This document shows, in pieces, positions 37,867 through 47,262 of a stretch of DNA of 64,000 nt (within the stretch, counting starts at the first letter, position 1; the number at the start of each line of letters is the position of its first letter). Position numbers and translations under genes: made by a program. Below the pieces are notes generated by a model. That model made no database searches and had not been told where the DNA came from. It was given only the letters and a program-made list of their open reading frames with translations. This DNA comes from Alphaproteobacteria bacterium (GTDB lineage: Bacteria; Pseudomonadota; Alphaproteobacteria; Rhodospirillales; Casp-alpha2), in contig JACNJX010000106.1 in the NCBI GenBank assembly GCA_014382345.1, forward strand, positions 1 through 64,000, read 5' to 3'.

Positions 37867-38592
37867 ATGACCCGCATCGCACTCGTTACCGGAGGCACCC
37901 GGGGCATAGGTCATGCCATTTCTATCGCCCTGAAAGATATGGGTGTCACGGTGGCGGCAAATTACGGCGGCAATGACGAAGCCGCAAAAGCCTTCACAGA
38001 AGAAACGGGGATTCCGGCCTTCAAGTTCGACGTTGGAGATTTTGAAGCCTGCAAGGCCGGTATCGAACAGGTCGAGGCCGAGGTCGGCTCCATCGACATC
38101 CTGGTCAACAACGCCGGCATCACCCGGGACAAGCCCCTGCACAAGATGGACTCCGACCAATGGCAGGCGGTCATTGACACCAATCTCACCAGCGCCTTCA
38201 ACATGACCCGCAACATCATCGACGGCATGCGCGAACGCGGCTTCGGGCGCATTATCAACATCAGCTCCATCAATGGGCAAAAGGGCCAGTTCGGACAGAG
38301 CAATTATTCCGCAGCCAAGGCCGGGCTGATCGGTTTCACCAAGGCCGTCGCCCTGGAAACCGCATCCAAGGGAATAACGTGCAACGCCATCGCGCCCGGG
38401 TATGTCGCGACAGAAATGGTGAAAGCCGTTCCCGAAGATGTTCTGAACAGTAAAATCCTGCCCTACATCCCCGCCGGGCGATTGGGGGAACCGGAGGAAA
38501 TCGGCCGCTGCGTTGCGTTTTTAGCGTCTGATGAGGCCGGCTACATCACCGGCTCAACCCTGACCGCCAACGGCGGCCAGTATATGGTTTGA
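37867..38592 (+). CDS. phaB: Acetoacetyl-CoA reductase
   Basis: A 241-residue short-chain dehydrogenase making (R)-3-hydroxybutyryl-CoA with NADPH. TGGTRGIGHAIS nucleotide motif, NNAGITRDKPLHKM, INISSINGQKGQFGQSNYSA with Tyr/Lys (YSAAKAG), and C-terminal GSTLTANGGQYM are typical of PhaB. AAGGGAGGA ribosome site. It completes the PHB monomer supply for phaC. Confidence 0.97.
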   Translation: MTRIALVTGGTRGIGHAISIALKDMGVTVAANYGGNDEAAKAFTEETGIPAFKFDVGDFEACKAGIEQVEAEVGSIDILVNNAGITRDKPLHKMDSDQWQAVIDTNLTSAFNMTRNIIDGMRERGFGRIINISSINGQKGQFGQSNYSAAKAGLIGFTKAVALETASKGITCNAIAPGYVATEMVKAVPEDVLNSKILPYIPAGRLGEPEEIGRCVAFLASDEAGYITGSTLTANGGQYMV

Positions 38593-38598
38593 GCTTTT

Positions 38599-39204
38599 CT
38601 AGGCTTCCGCCGGGGCCGTTTTTTCCATGGACGGGCGGTCCGAAACCGTAGTGAACCAGTCCGCCAGGCCGGGGCGGTCGTCCCGCCAGCCGAGGTCGGG
38701 GAACCGGAAGTCCAGCCAACCGAGGGAGCACGCAACGGCGATCTGGCCGATGCCGAACCCGGTGCCCAGGTTTTCCAGGTTATTTTCCAGCGCATCCATG
38801 GCGCGCAGCACAACGGCGGTTTGACGCCCGATCCACTTGTCGTAGCGAAATTCTTCGGGCCTGCGGGTTTCCAGAAGCCAGGCGATACCGGCATCTGTCA
38901 TACCGTCGCCCAGCGCCTGCAACCGAAGCGCCTTCCAGCGCTCAGCCCCGGATGCGGGAAACAGCTTGTCGCCGTCATGCAGGCTGTCCAGATATTCGCA
39001 GATCACAGGTGAATCATAGAGCACCTGGCCGTCCTCCAGGATCAGCGTCGGGACTTTTCCCAAGGGGTTTACATTGCCGATGTCGGTCTTCTCATCCCAG
39101 ACATTGGTAAGAACTTTTTCGACGTTGTCATCCAGACCAGTTTCGACGAGGGTGACGGAAACCTTGCGGACATAGGGCGAGGCCGGAGAGAAGCGAAGTT
39201 TCAT
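38599..39204 (-). CDS. Glutathione S-transferase family protein
   Basis: A 201-residue GST. The thioredoxin-like N-domain has LRFSPASPYVRKVSVTL, the cis-Pro GKVPTLIL and the glutathione site DSPVICEYLD; an all-helical C-domain follows. Ser at the usual position (SPASPYVRKV) suggests a beta/YibF-like class. The ATG at 39204 follows AGGAGC. Its substrate is unknown. It is convergent with phaB, 6 bp apart. Confidence 0.92.
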   Translation of the reverse strand: MKLRFSPASPYVRKVSVTLVETGLDDNVEKVLTNVWDEKTDIGNVNPLGKVPTLILEDGQVLYDSPVICEYLDSLHDGDKLFPASGAERWKALRLQALGDGMTDAGIAWLLETRRPEEFRYDKWIGRQTAVVLRAMDALENNLENLGTGFGIGQIAVACSLGWLDFRFPDLGWRDDRPGLADWFTTVSDRPSMEKTAPAEA

Positions 39205-39297
39205 GGAAGCTCCTAATAAAAATAAACGGACGATGACGGACACTATCATTACGCAAAGCTGCCCACCATCCGCTTTCTGTATTATGTTGGACTCATC

Positions 39298-40023
39298 ATG
39301 TGGACAGATGTCGTTGACCTGAGAGACTTTTATTCGACCTCCCTGGGCCAGGTTGCCCGGCGGATGATTCGGCGGCGCTTGCGGGAATTATGGCCCGACG
39401 TGACCGGGCAAAACGTTCTCGGGCTGGGATATGCCACGCCCTACCTGAACGGCTATCGCGGCGAGGCCGGGCGGATACTGGCGGCAATGCCGGCGGCCCA
39501 GGGCGTCCTGCACTGGCCCCGGGACGAACCCGGCCTGACAACCCTTGTCGATGAGTTGGAACTGCCCTTCCCCGACCTCAGCATAGATCGGGTTTTGTTG
39601 GTTCATGCTTTGGAATGCGCCGACCAGGTGCGCCCCCTGCTGCGCGAAGTCTGGCGTGTGCTGTCGGGCAGCGGCCGGCTTGTGGTGGTAGCCCCCAACC
39701 GGCGCGGGCTCTGGGCGCAATTCGAGCGCACACCATTTGGCCACGGGCAGCCTTATTCCACGGGGCAGTTGTCCAGGGTGCTCCGCGACAACCTGTTTAC
39801 ACCGATCGAAACCCACCCCGCCCTGTTCGTACCCCCGGTCTATTCACGCATGGTGTTGTCCTCGGCCCCGGCATGGGAGCAACTGGGCCAACGCGCCTTC
39901 AAGACCTTTTCAGGCGTCATCATGACGGAAGCCGTAAAACAGATTTATGCCGCAGGCGCGACGCCCGCTGGAAAAGCCCGTCGGCGCTATCTGCCCATGC
40001 CGGAACGTACACCGCGCGTTTAG
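39298..40023 (+). CDS. SAM-dependent methyltransferase, class I
   Basis: A 241-residue protein with a divergent Rossmann-type SAM site (VLGLGYATPYL) followed by the type-11 pattern LPFPDLSIDRVLLVHALE and LREVWRVLSGSGRLVVVAPN. The glycine loop is unusual, so substrate and even activity are uncertain. Rhodospirillales often carry this gene near the glyoxalase/GST type genes. It overlaps the convergent metW by 4 nt. Confidence 0.8.
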   Translation: MWTDVVDLRDFYSTSLGQVARRMIRRRLRELWPDVTGQNVLGLGYATPYLNGYRGEAGRILAAMPAAQGVLHWPRDEPGLTTLVDELELPFPDLSIDRVLLVHALECADQVRPLLREVWRVLSGSGRLVVVAPNRRGLWAQFERTPFGHGQPYSTGQLSRVLRDNLFTPIETHPALFVPPVYSRMVLSSAPAWEQLGQRAFKTFSGVIMTEAVKQIYAAGATPAGKARRRYLPMPERTPRV

Positions 40024-40649
40024 GAACCTATTTTTTTTCGGAGCAGAAATACCGCCTGTTCGCCGAACAGGTTGGCCGAAAACAGTTCCGTCGAGACCTG
40101 ACGAATGCGGCCGGTGGTGTCGAGAATTTTTTGCGATTCGATCTCGATTTCAAGCTCCCGGCACAACGCCACAAAATCGCGGATCGTGCACAGGTGAATA
40201 TTCGGCGTGTCGTACCATTCATGGGGCAGCGTCCTGCTGACCGGCATCCGGCCGAGCAGCCCCAGTGCCAGCCGCGCCCGCCAATGGGCGAAGTTCGGAA
40301 AGGACACGATGGCGTGCTTTGAAATGCGCAACAGGTGTGACAGCACCACCTTGGGCTGGACCATAGCCTGGAGAGTCTGGCTCAACACCGCGTAATCGAA
40401 CACGTCATCGGGATAGTCCTTGAGGTCGGTGTCCGCGTCGCCTTGGATCACCGACAACCCGGCACTGATCGAGGCATTCACCCCTTCGGCGCTGAGTTCA
40501 ATACCGCGCCCGTCGACATGACGGAAATGCACCAGATAATCCAGCAGCGTGCCGTCGCCGCAGCCGATATCCAGCACCCGCGAGTGGGGCTCGATCATGT
40601 CGGCGATCAACTGCAGGTCAACGCGGATGGATTTACGGTCAGGGACCAT
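40020..40649 (-). CDS. metW: Methionine biosynthesis protein MetW
   Basis: A 209-residue methyltransferase-fold protein: VLDIGCGDGTLLDYL, GRGIELSAEGV, FDYAVLSQTLQA and SFPNFAHWRARL are family hallmarks. MetW acts with MetX in homoserine acylation. The ATG overlaps the metX stop (TGATG), so translation is coupled. Reading upstream of 40649 would run into metX. Confidence 0.96.
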   Translation of the reverse strand: MVPDRKSIRVDLQLIADMIEPHSRVLDIGCGDGTLLDYLVHFRHVDGRGIELSAEGVNASISAGLSVIQGDADTDLKDYPDDVFDYAVLSQTLQAMVQPKVVLSHLLRISKHAIVSFPNFAHWRARLALGLLGRMPVSRTLPHEWYDTPNIHLCTIRDFVALCRELEIEIESQKILDTTGRIRQVSTELFSANLFGEQAVFLLRKKIGS

Positions 40650-41848
40650 CAGTCTTCTCCATCCGATTGGAGACGGGACTCGTTCCAATGCTCGGCCCCG
40701 CCGGCGAGGAAACCGTGCAGCACCCGGTGAAATTCCGGCTCGTCCAGCAAGAAGGCGTCGTGGCCCTTGTCGGACTGGACTTCGGCAAAGCTGACGTTTG
40801 CCGCCGCCGCGTTCAAGGCGTGCACGATGCGGCGGTTCTCCTCCGTCGGGTATAGCCAGTCACCGGTAAAGGAAATCACGCAGAACCGGACCGGCGTGCC
40901 TTTGAAGGCATTGGCCAGGGTTCCGCCGTGTTTCGCCGCCATGTCGAAATAATCCATGGCGCGCGTGATATAGAGATACGAATTGGCGTCAAACCGGTCG
41001 ACGAAGGTAATGCCCTGGTGGCGCAGGTAGCTTTCGACCTGGAAATCCGCATCGAACCCATACCCCACTGCGTCCCGGTCCTGCAGGCGCCGGCCAAACT
41101 TGCGATGCAGCGCCTGATCGGACAGGTAGGTGATGTGGGCCGCCATGCGCGCCACGGCCAGCCCTTTGGTCGGGTTTCGGCCCTCCTTCAGGTAATTGCC
41201 TTCGCACCAGTCGGGGTCCGCCATGATGGCTTGGCGCCCGACTTCGTGAAACGCAATATTCTGCGCCGTATGAAGCGCTGCCGCAGCAATGCAGATGGCC
41301 GAAAACACCCGATCCGGAAACATGGAGGCCCATTCCAGCACCTGCATGCCGCCCATGGAACCGCCGATCACGGCAAACAGCTTGTCTATCCCTAAATGAT
41401 CCACCAGGAGCGCCTGACAACGGACCATGTCGGCAATGGTGATAACCGGGAAGTCCAGGCCCCAGGGCTGACCCGTGTCCGGGTTATTTTCCTTCGGCCC
41501 ATAGGTCCCCAGGCACCCGCCCAGGATGTTTGAGCAGATGACGAAATGGGTGTTGGTATTGATGGTTTTGCCGGGGCCGACCATCAAATCCCACCAGCCG
41601 GGCTTGCCGGTCAGGGGGTGTTGATCGGCCACGAACTGGTCGCCTGTCAGCGCATGACAGATCATGACGGCGTTGGATTTGTCCGCGTTCAGTTCGCCAT
41701 AGGTCTGGTAGGCGACGGGAAAATCCGAAATTTCCATACCGCAATCAAGGGCCAGCGGTTTCTCGATCCCTAAGCGCACGTGATGTCCGGGCAACGGGGC
41801 CGTTGCCGCGTCCGCATGTTCATCGGAGAATTCGTTTCCCGTAGCCAT
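40649..41848 (-). CDS. metX: Homoserine O-acyltransferase (acetyltransferase MetX)
   Basis: A 399-residue alpha/beta hydrolase: [32 protein letters not shown], nucleophile Ser in [13 protein letters not shown], Asp in [11 protein letters not shown] and His in [10 protein letters not shown]. It activates homoserine for methionine synthesis. The acyl donor (acetyl or succinyl) cannot be told by eye. The ATG at 41848 is preferred for length although its ribosome site is weak; the frame is open to 41950. I looked for a SAM-II type riboswitch upstream and did not find one. Confidence 0.95.
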   Translation of the reverse strand: MATGNEFSDEHADAATAPLPGHHVRLGIEKPLALDCGMEISDFPVAYQTYGELNADKSNAVMICHALTGDQFVADQHPLTGKPGWWDLMVGPGKTINTNTHFVICSNILGGCLGTYGPKENNPDTGQPWGLDFPVITIADMVRCQALLVDHLGIDKLFAVIGGSMGGMQVLEWASMFPDRVFSAICIAAAALHTAQNIAFHEVGRQAIMADPDWCEGNYLKEGRNPTKGLAVARMAAHITYLSDQALHRKFGRRLQDRDAVGYGFDADFQVESYLRHQGITFVDRFDANSYLYITRAMDYFDMAAKHGGTLANAFKGTPVRFCVISFTGDWLYPTEENRRIVHALNAAAANVSFAEVQSDKGHDAFLLDEPEFHRVLHGFLAGGAEHWNESRLQSDGED

Positions 41849-42076
41849 GACTGATTTCGCTTTGTTCCCGTTCACGTTGAGGCCTTCCCCAGGCAACCCC
41901 AGGGCCTCGAAAACGGCTTCATAGCTAGGAGTCAGGTCCCGAAGTGTCAATGTTTTCTTTGATTTTACCGGACCATACGATTATCACTAAGCCCGCGTTT
42001 CCCGGCTCGGGCGGGGAAACAAAATTAACCGCAAACCGGGGGTTGCCCCTGTTTTGGAACTTGCCGGGCACGTGCC

Positions 42077-42961
42077 ATGACAACCGATGAAAATTTGCTT
42101 CTGTCGTTGCGCAAGGAAATTGACGCCATCGACGATTCCCTCCATGACCTGATCATGGCCCGCACCCGCGTGGTTGAACGGGTCCGCAAGGCCAAAAAGG
42201 ACGACAAGATCAAGATTCGCCCGGCCCGGGAAGCGGAAATCCTGTACCGGCTGATGGCCCGTCACGAAGGCCACTTCCCGAAACAGGAACTGGCGCGCAT
42301 CTGGCGCGAGATGATCGTCGCCACGCTGCGCTTCGAAGGGCCGTTTTCCGTTTCTGTTTTCTCGGATGGCGATGAAGCCGGATACTGGGATCTCGCCCGC
42401 GACCAATACGGTTCCTTCACACCCATGACCCGGCATGTCTCGAGCAGAGGCGTGGTCGAAGCGGTGCGCACCTTGGACGCCACGGTGGGCATTCTTCCCA
42501 TGCCCCGTCCCGACGACACCGAATTCTGGTGGCGGCTGATGGTCTCCCAGGCCCCGGAAACACCGCGTGTAATTGCGCGCCTGCCCTTTATTCCCGGCGA
42601 CAATTCAAACCGGACCAAGGGATTGGACGCGCTTGTCATCTGCGCCGTGCCGCAGGAAAAAAGCGGGCGCGACCACTCCTACCTCAGCATCGAGGCGGAA
42701 GAAGACATCGGTTTCGGCGCCATTGAAAAGGCGGCTTCCCAAGCCGGCCTGCCGATCGTGTTCCAGCAGTTGTTTCACGACCCAAACCGTCCTGCCGCCT
42801 GGATTTATCTGATTGAAGTTTCCACCTTCGTCGATGGTCAAGGACGCCAGATACGCCGCCTGCTGGATGGATTGGGCGAACGGGCGAAAAGGGTCCTGCA
42901 CCTTGGCGGCTATGCAACGCCGCTGGCCGCCAGCGAAATGGAAACGGGAGCCTCTGAATGA
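42077..42961 (+). CDS. Chorismate mutase with degenerate prephenate dehydratase/ACT-like region
   Basis: A 294-residue protein. Residues about 1-85 are an AroQ chorismate mutase (LLSLRKEIDAIDDSLHDLIM, then RVRKAKK and REAEILYRL). Residues about 88-200 follow the outline of a prephenate dehydratase (FSVSVFSDG..GVVEAVRTLDATVGILPMP) but I cannot find its catalytic TRF motif; about 200-285 resemble an ACT domain. It probably acts only as a mutase, with the rest serving regulation. An ATGA overlap joins it to hisC, followed by tyrA. Confidence 0.85.
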   Translation: MTTDENLLLSLRKEIDAIDDSLHDLIMARTRVVERVRKAKKDDKIKIRPAREAEILYRLMARHEGHFPKQELARIWREMIVATLRFEGPFSVSVFSDGDEAGYWDLARDQYGSFTPMTRHVSSRGVVEAVRTLDATVGILPMPRPDDTEFWWRLMVSQAPETPRVIARLPFIPGDNSNRTKGLDALVICAVPQEKSGRDHSYLSIEAEEDIGFGAIEKAASQAGLPIVFQQLFHDPNRPAAWIYLIEVSTFVDGQGRQIRRLLDGLGERAKRVLHLGGYATPLAASEMETGASE

Positions 42962-44061
42962 GCGGCCCCACACCCAAGCCCGGTATCATGAATATCGCCC
43001 CCTATGTTGGCGGCGAATCCAGCCTGGACGGCCAGGACCGGATCATCAAACTGTCCAGCAACGAAGGCGCTTTCGGCCCGAGCCCGCTGGCCCAGGCCGC
43101 TTATACCGATGCGGCTTCGGACCTGCACCGCTATCCCGATGGCGGGTGTGTGGCATTGCGCGCGGCTATTGCCGAGCTGAACGGGCTTGAGGCGGACCGC
43201 ATCGTGTGCGGCGCGGGATCGGATGAAATTATCAGCCTGTTGTGCCAGGCCTATGCCGGGGCGGGAGACGAGGTCCTTTACAGCCAGCACGGTTTTCTGA
43301 TGTATGCCATTTCCGCCAAGGCGGCGGGCGCAACCCCTGTGTTCGCGCCGGAAACGAACTTGACCAGCAACGTCGACGCCCTGCTGGGTGCCGTCAGCGA
43401 CAACACACGCCTGTTGTTCCTGGCCAACCCCAACAACCCGACGGGAACGTACCTTTCGGGGGACGAGCTTTGGCGGCTGCGCCGGGAACTCCGCGACGAC
43501 ATCATTCTGGTGATTGACGCGGCCTATGCGGAATACGCCAGCCGCGACGATTACACGCCGGGCGTCGATCTGGTCGATGGCGGCGGAAACGTGGTGATGA
43601 CGCGCACCTTTTCCAAGATTTACGGACTTGGCGGGGTGCGGCTGGGATGGGCCTATTGTCCGGCCGGGATCGCCGATGTCCTGAACCGGATACGCGGCCC
43701 CTTCAACGTCGGCTCGCCCGCCCTGGCCGCCGGTCTGGCCGCTTTAGGCGATAGTGAATTTATCGAGCGTGCGCGCACCCACAACGACACCTGGCTGGAA
43801 TGGACCCGTTCGCAGTTTCTTTCCCTGGGACTCGAGGTGCCGCCCAGCGCCGGAAACTTCGTGCTGGTCCGCTTTCCGGAACAACCGGGGCGGAATGCGG
43901 ATATTGCCGAGGCCTGCGATACGTTTCTTAAAAGCCGCGGCATCATCGTCCGGCGCATGGATGCCTATGGACTGGACGACTGCCTTCGCGTCACCATCGG
44001 GCTGAAAGACGAAATGCAGGCCGCCTTTGACGCCTTCAAGGAATTTCTGGAGCAAATTTAA
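42958..44061 (+). CDS. hisC: Histidinol-phosphate/aromatic aminotransferase
   Basis: A 367-residue fold-type I PLP aminotransferase: KLSSNEGAFGPSP, CGAGSDEIISLLCQA, NPNNPTGTYL, and the PLP lysine in TRTFSKIYGLGGVRLGW. It lies between chorismate mutase and prephenate dehydrogenase, so it may transaminate prephenate or aromatic keto acids as well as imidazole-acetol phosphate. Sequence alone does not separate these roles. Confidence 0.92.
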   Translation: MSGPTPKPGIMNIAPYVGGESSLDGQDRIIKLSSNEGAFGPSPLAQAAYTDAASDLHRYPDGGCVALRAAIAELNGLEADRIVCGAGSDEIISLLCQAYAGAGDEVLYSQHGFLMYAISAKAAGATPVFAPETNLTSNVDALLGAVSDNTRLLFLANPNNPTGTYLSGDELWRLRRELRDDIILVIDAAYAEYASRDDYTPGVDLVDGGGNVVMTRTFSKIYGLGGVRLGWAYCPAGIADVLNRIRGPFNVGSPALAAGLAALGDSEFIERARTHNDTWLEWTRSQFLSLGLEVPPSAGNFVLVRFPEQPGRNADIAEACDTFLKSRGIIVRRMDAYGLDDCLRVTIGLKDEMQAAFDAFKEFLEQI

Positions 44062-44064
44062 ATT

Positions 44065-44961
44065 ATGACGTCCACTGACTCCAAACCGCTGTTCGAACGC
44101 ATGGCCCTGATCGGCGCCGGCTTGATCGGCTCGTCGCTGGCCCGTGTCGTCCGGCGCGACGGCCTGGCCGGTCACATCGCGGTCGCCGCCCGCAGCCAGG
44201 CGACGCTGGACACCATGACCGACCTCGGCCTCGCCGACAGCGCCACCCTGGATGCCGCCGAAGCCGTCCGGGATGCCGATCTGATCGTTCTCTGTACGCC
44301 GCTGGGAACCTATGAAGCCATCGCCAAAACCATCGCATCGGCGCTCAAACCCGGCGCCATCGTCAGCGACGTAGGGTCCTGCAAGGAAAGCATGTTCACC
44401 GATGTCGCACCGCACCTGCCGGACGGCGTCCACATGGTGCCCGGCCACCCGGTTGCGGGAACCGAACATTCCGGGCCGGAGGCCGGCTTTGCCGAACTGT
44501 TCGATGGCCGTTGGTGCATCCTGACGCCGGTACCGGACACTGACCAGGACGCCGTCGACAAGGTTGCCGACCTTTGGCGGCAGTGCGGAATGGACGTAGA
44601 AATCATGGACGCCGCCCACCATGACCAGGTGCTGGCGCTCACGTCGCATCTGCCGCACCTCATCGCTTACACCATCGTCGGCACCGCGACGGACCTGGAA
44701 GACGACCTTAAGAAAGAGGTCTTCAAGTATTCCGCCAGCGGTTTTCGGGACTTCACCCGCATTGCAGCCTCCGACCCGGTGATGTGGCGGGATATCTTAA
44801 TAAAAAACAGTTCTGCCGTGCTCGACGTTCTGGGCCGCTTTACCGAAGACCTGACATCCCTGCAACGCGCCATCCGGCGCGGCGAGGCGGGTACCCTGGA
44901 AGACCACTTCACCCGCACCCGCGCCATCCGGCGTGGTGTCATCGACGCCAAGCAGGACTAG
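44065..44961 (+). CDS. tyrA: Prephenate/arogenate dehydrogenase
   Basis: A 298-residue NAD(P)-dependent dehydrogenase of the TyrA/TyrC family: LIGAGLIGSSLARVV nucleotide site, CTPLGTYEAIAK, SDVGSCKESM, HPVAGTEHSGPEAG with the active-site His, and DAAHHDQVLALTSHLPHL. It makes the tyrosine precursor. It follows hisC by 3 bp and ends the aromatic operon. Confidence 0.95.
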   Translation: MTSTDSKPLFERMALIGAGLIGSSLARVVRRDGLAGHIAVAARSQATLDTMTDLGLADSATLDAAEAVRDADLIVLCTPLGTYEAIAKTIASALKPGAIVSDVGSCKESMFTDVAPHLPDGVHMVPGHPVAGTEHSGPEAGFAELFDGRWCILTPVPDTDQDAVDKVADLWRQCGMDVEIMDAAHHDQVLALTSHLPHLIAYTIVGTATDLEDDLKKEVFKYSASGFRDFTRIAASDPVMWRDILIKNSSAVLDVLGRFTEDLTSLQRAIRRGEAGTLEDHFTRTRAIRRGVIDAKQD

Positions 44962-44981
44962 CGCCTCCGCGGGCTTTTCTC

Positions 44982-45623
44982 CTAAAGCTTCAAACGCGCC
45001 TTTCCCGACGCACGTTTCCATTTGGTCTTCTGGTCCGTATCGAAGACCAGGTCCATGTCGGCCGGCGCGCTCAGCCAATCGCCGCGACGGATTTCGTTTT
45101 CCAATTGGCCCGGCCCCCAGCCGGAATAGCCATAAGCGAACAAACTGTTGCGCGGCCCCCGGCCTTCGGCGATAGCCTGCATGATGATCTTTTCCGTGGT
45201 CACGGCGAAATCCTTGTTGACCGCGTTCGTGCCCGGCCCTTCGTAATCCGCCGTGTGCAGCACAAACCCCGCCCCCGGCATTACCGGCCCACCGAAATAC
45301 AGATTGATCGTTCCCTCGACGCCGGACACGTCGACATCGAATCCTTTCAGAAATTCCTTCAATGGGCCGGATCCGTAGCTCTTGTTGATAATCAGGCCGA
45401 ACGCGCCGGACTGGTCGTGGTTGACCATATAGATCACCGATTCCATGAACCGGGGGTCCTGGATTTCGGGCGAAGCCACCAGAAGCTGGCCTTTCAGGTA
45501 AAGGGAATCAACGGGATTTTGAGATGACGGCTCGCCGGCGCGGACGGTTGCCGCAGCAAGTCCCAAAAAAATCATCAGGCCCGCAGCAAGACGCAAGATC
45601 AAACTGGAGTTTCGCCGTGTCAT
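44982..45623 (-). CDS. YqgE/AlgH family protein with signal peptide
   Basis: A 213-residue protein. The UPF0301 core is clear: LKGQLLVASPEIQDPRFMES, VIYMVNHDQSGAFGLIINK, YFGGPVMPGAGFVLH and FAYGYSGWGPGQLENEI. Unlike most cytoplasmic members it has an N-terminal signal-like segment (about residues 8-30, ending ATVRAGEP), so it may be periplasmic. The molecular role of the family is not settled. Confidence 0.92.
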   Translation of the reverse strand: MTRRNSSLILRLAAGLMIFLGLAAATVRAGEPSSQNPVDSLYLKGQLLVASPEIQDPRFMESVIYMVNHDQSGAFGLIINKSYGSGPLKEFLKGFDVDVSGVEGTINLYFGGPVMPGAGFVLHTADYEGPGTNAVNKDFAVTTEKIIMQAIAEGRGPRNSLFAYGYSGWGPGQLENEIRRGDWLSAPADMDLVFDTDQKTKWKRASGKARLKL

Positions 45624-45671
45624 AACGGCTCGATCATAGCCTAAATTTCGGCTATTCGCATTGCGCAGACC

Positions 45672-46613
45672 TTATCGGCCCGCTGGCCATTGCACCGTCG
45701 GAATTCGCCCCACGGCCAGGGGGCCGATATAAAACCGCCCATCCTGAACGCTGAGCGGCACCTTGAGGCGTTCCCCGCCTTGGCCGGCCGCCAGCATGGA
45801 CAGGACTGTTTTTACCGTCTCAGCCGCCTGCGCCCGGATCACTCCGGCGGCCCGGAGCGCGTCCACCGCTTCCCGAAACCCCCGCACACGCAGACTGAAA
45901 GCGGCTTCGAGCTGCAAGTCCCGGTCCAGCGCCATCGTGCCATCGCCGTCTATGTCCAATGGCCCGTGGTGGACCTCGAGCCGGCGAATTTCCACCGTGC
46001 CCCCATTGTCGCGCCACACAGTCACATCGCCTGAATTCATGGTCCGAGGCAGGCCGCCCGGCGCCTCGATTCGAAGGTCCAGCGATTCCGTCAGCCCGCC
46101 AAGCCCCGCCACCGGTTGTGGATGGTAGGACAAATTTTTTGCCGTAATCCGCATCTCCGGAGGCCGAGACGCCGCTTCGCCTTGTATTAGGACCAAGTCC
46201 AGCGCGCCTGCCGTAAGGTCCAGGGTTCGCGTTTCGTCCCCTCTTTCCACGGTGAACTGGTGACGGCCCGGCGCTTTGAGATGGCCTTGCGATATTTCCC
46301 ATGGACGGGTGGAGAGGGTCATCTTAGGCCCGCGCCAGGTCCAGGTTCCCCTTGCTTCCTGCTTTGATAGCGCCGGATCCGTGACCACCGCTCGGATGCG
46401 AAAGGGAAAGCCCCCGACCGCGATCTCGCCGAAAGCGACATGCACGCCCTTGTCCCGTTGCGCCACTGCCCAGCGCTCAATCCCGGCCTGGAGTCCGTTT
46501 GCCATCGCGGTCCAGTACACGCCGTAGGCCCCGGCCACGAGAAGCAAGGCGGCACCAACCCACCCGGCGATGAGGGACGGTTTCCTGAACCCGGTTTTTT
46601 GCATAGTCTCCAT
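45672..46613 (-). CDS. DUF2125 protein, membrane-anchored, periplasmic
   Basis: A 313-residue protein with one N-terminal helix (LIAGWVGAALLLVAGAYGVYW) and a long beta-rich periplasmic domain: GFPFRIRAVVTDPAL and APGRHQFTVE match the DUF2125 pattern common in alphaproteobacteria. Its function is unknown. The start is uncertain (ATG at 46613 or 46604). Confidence 0.85.
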   Translation of the reverse strand: METMQKTGFRKPSLIAGWVGAALLLVAGAYGVYWTAMANGLQAGIERWAVAQRDKGVHVAFGEIAVGGFPFRIRAVVTDPALSKQEARGTWTWRGPKMTLSTRPWEISQGHLKAPGRHQFTVERGDETRTLDLTAGALDLVLIQGEAASRPPEMRITAKNLSYHPQPVAGLGGLTESLDLRIEAPGGLPRTMNSGDVTVWRDNGGTVEIRRLEVHHGPLDIDGDGTMALDRDLQLEAAFSLRVRGFREAVDALRAAGVIRAQAAETVKTVLSMLAAGQGGERLKVPLSVQDGRFYIGPLAVGRIPTVQWPAGR

Positions 46614-46722
46614 GGCGACAGTTATATTCCGCCCGCCCCAAACCGTGAAGGACATTGGCCGGGTCCCGGTTTTATGGTTTTATTTTTCCGCTCCATCCCG
46701 CAACGCCTGACAGGATTTATTT

Positions 46723-47253
46723 GTGCAGTTCCCCGACGATGATATATGGATCTTCGGCTACGGTTCGCTGATGTGGCGGCCGGAATTTCCGCACACGGAT
46801 TTCCAGCCGGCCCTGCTCAGGGGCTATCACAGGGCGCTTTGCGTCTATTCCGTCAAGTACCGGGGCACCCGCCAGTGTCCCGGCCTGGTGCTGGGCCTCG
46901 ATCGGGGCGGCTCGTGCCGGGGCCGCGCCATGCGGGTCGAACGCGCCAAGGCCCGGGACGTTCTGGAATATCTGCATGAGCGGGAAATGACGCACCGGGT
47001 CTACCGCCCGAAATGGCTGCCCGTGCAAATTCCCACCGGCACGGTCCAGGCCTACGCCTTCACCGTCGACCGTGACCACGAGCAATACACCGGCAAGCTC
47101 AGCGACGAAGCGGCCATCAAGCTGGTCCGCCAGGGCCGGGGCCAGGGCGGCCCGTGTCTCGACTACCTGCAAAGCACCATCCAGCACCTGGATGAACTGG
47201 GAATTCCCGATGGCCCGCTGCACCGGCTGGCGCGGCTGGCGGAAGAGGCCTAA
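46723..47253 (+). CDS. ChaC-like gamma-glutamylcyclotransferase
   Basis: A 176-residue ChaC-family enzyme expected to split glutathione to 5-oxoproline and Cys-Gly. IFGYGSLMWRPEF carries the substrate loop YGSL; GYHRALCVYSVKYRGTRQCP and LEYLHEREM (with the catalytic Glu) follow. The start is GTG 46723 with AGGA about 8 nt upstream. It is monocistronic and convergent with nrdJ, 9 bp apart. Confidence 0.92.
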   Translation: MQFPDDDIWIFGYGSLMWRPEFPHTDFQPALLRGYHRALCVYSVKYRGTRQCPGLVLGLDRGGSCRGRAMRVERAKARDVLEYLHEREMTHRVYRPKWLPVQIPTGTVQAYAFTVDRDHEQYTGKLSDEAAIKLVRQGRGQGGPCLDYLQSTIQHLDELGIPDGPLHRLARLAEEA

Positions 47254-47262
47254 GGCCTTAGC

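Noticed and set aside
41849-42076. SAM riboswitch upstream of metX
   Set aside because: SAM-II elements often precede metX/metA in alphaproteobacteria, but I could not fit the conserved stem and GCUAAA-type tail to this sequence.
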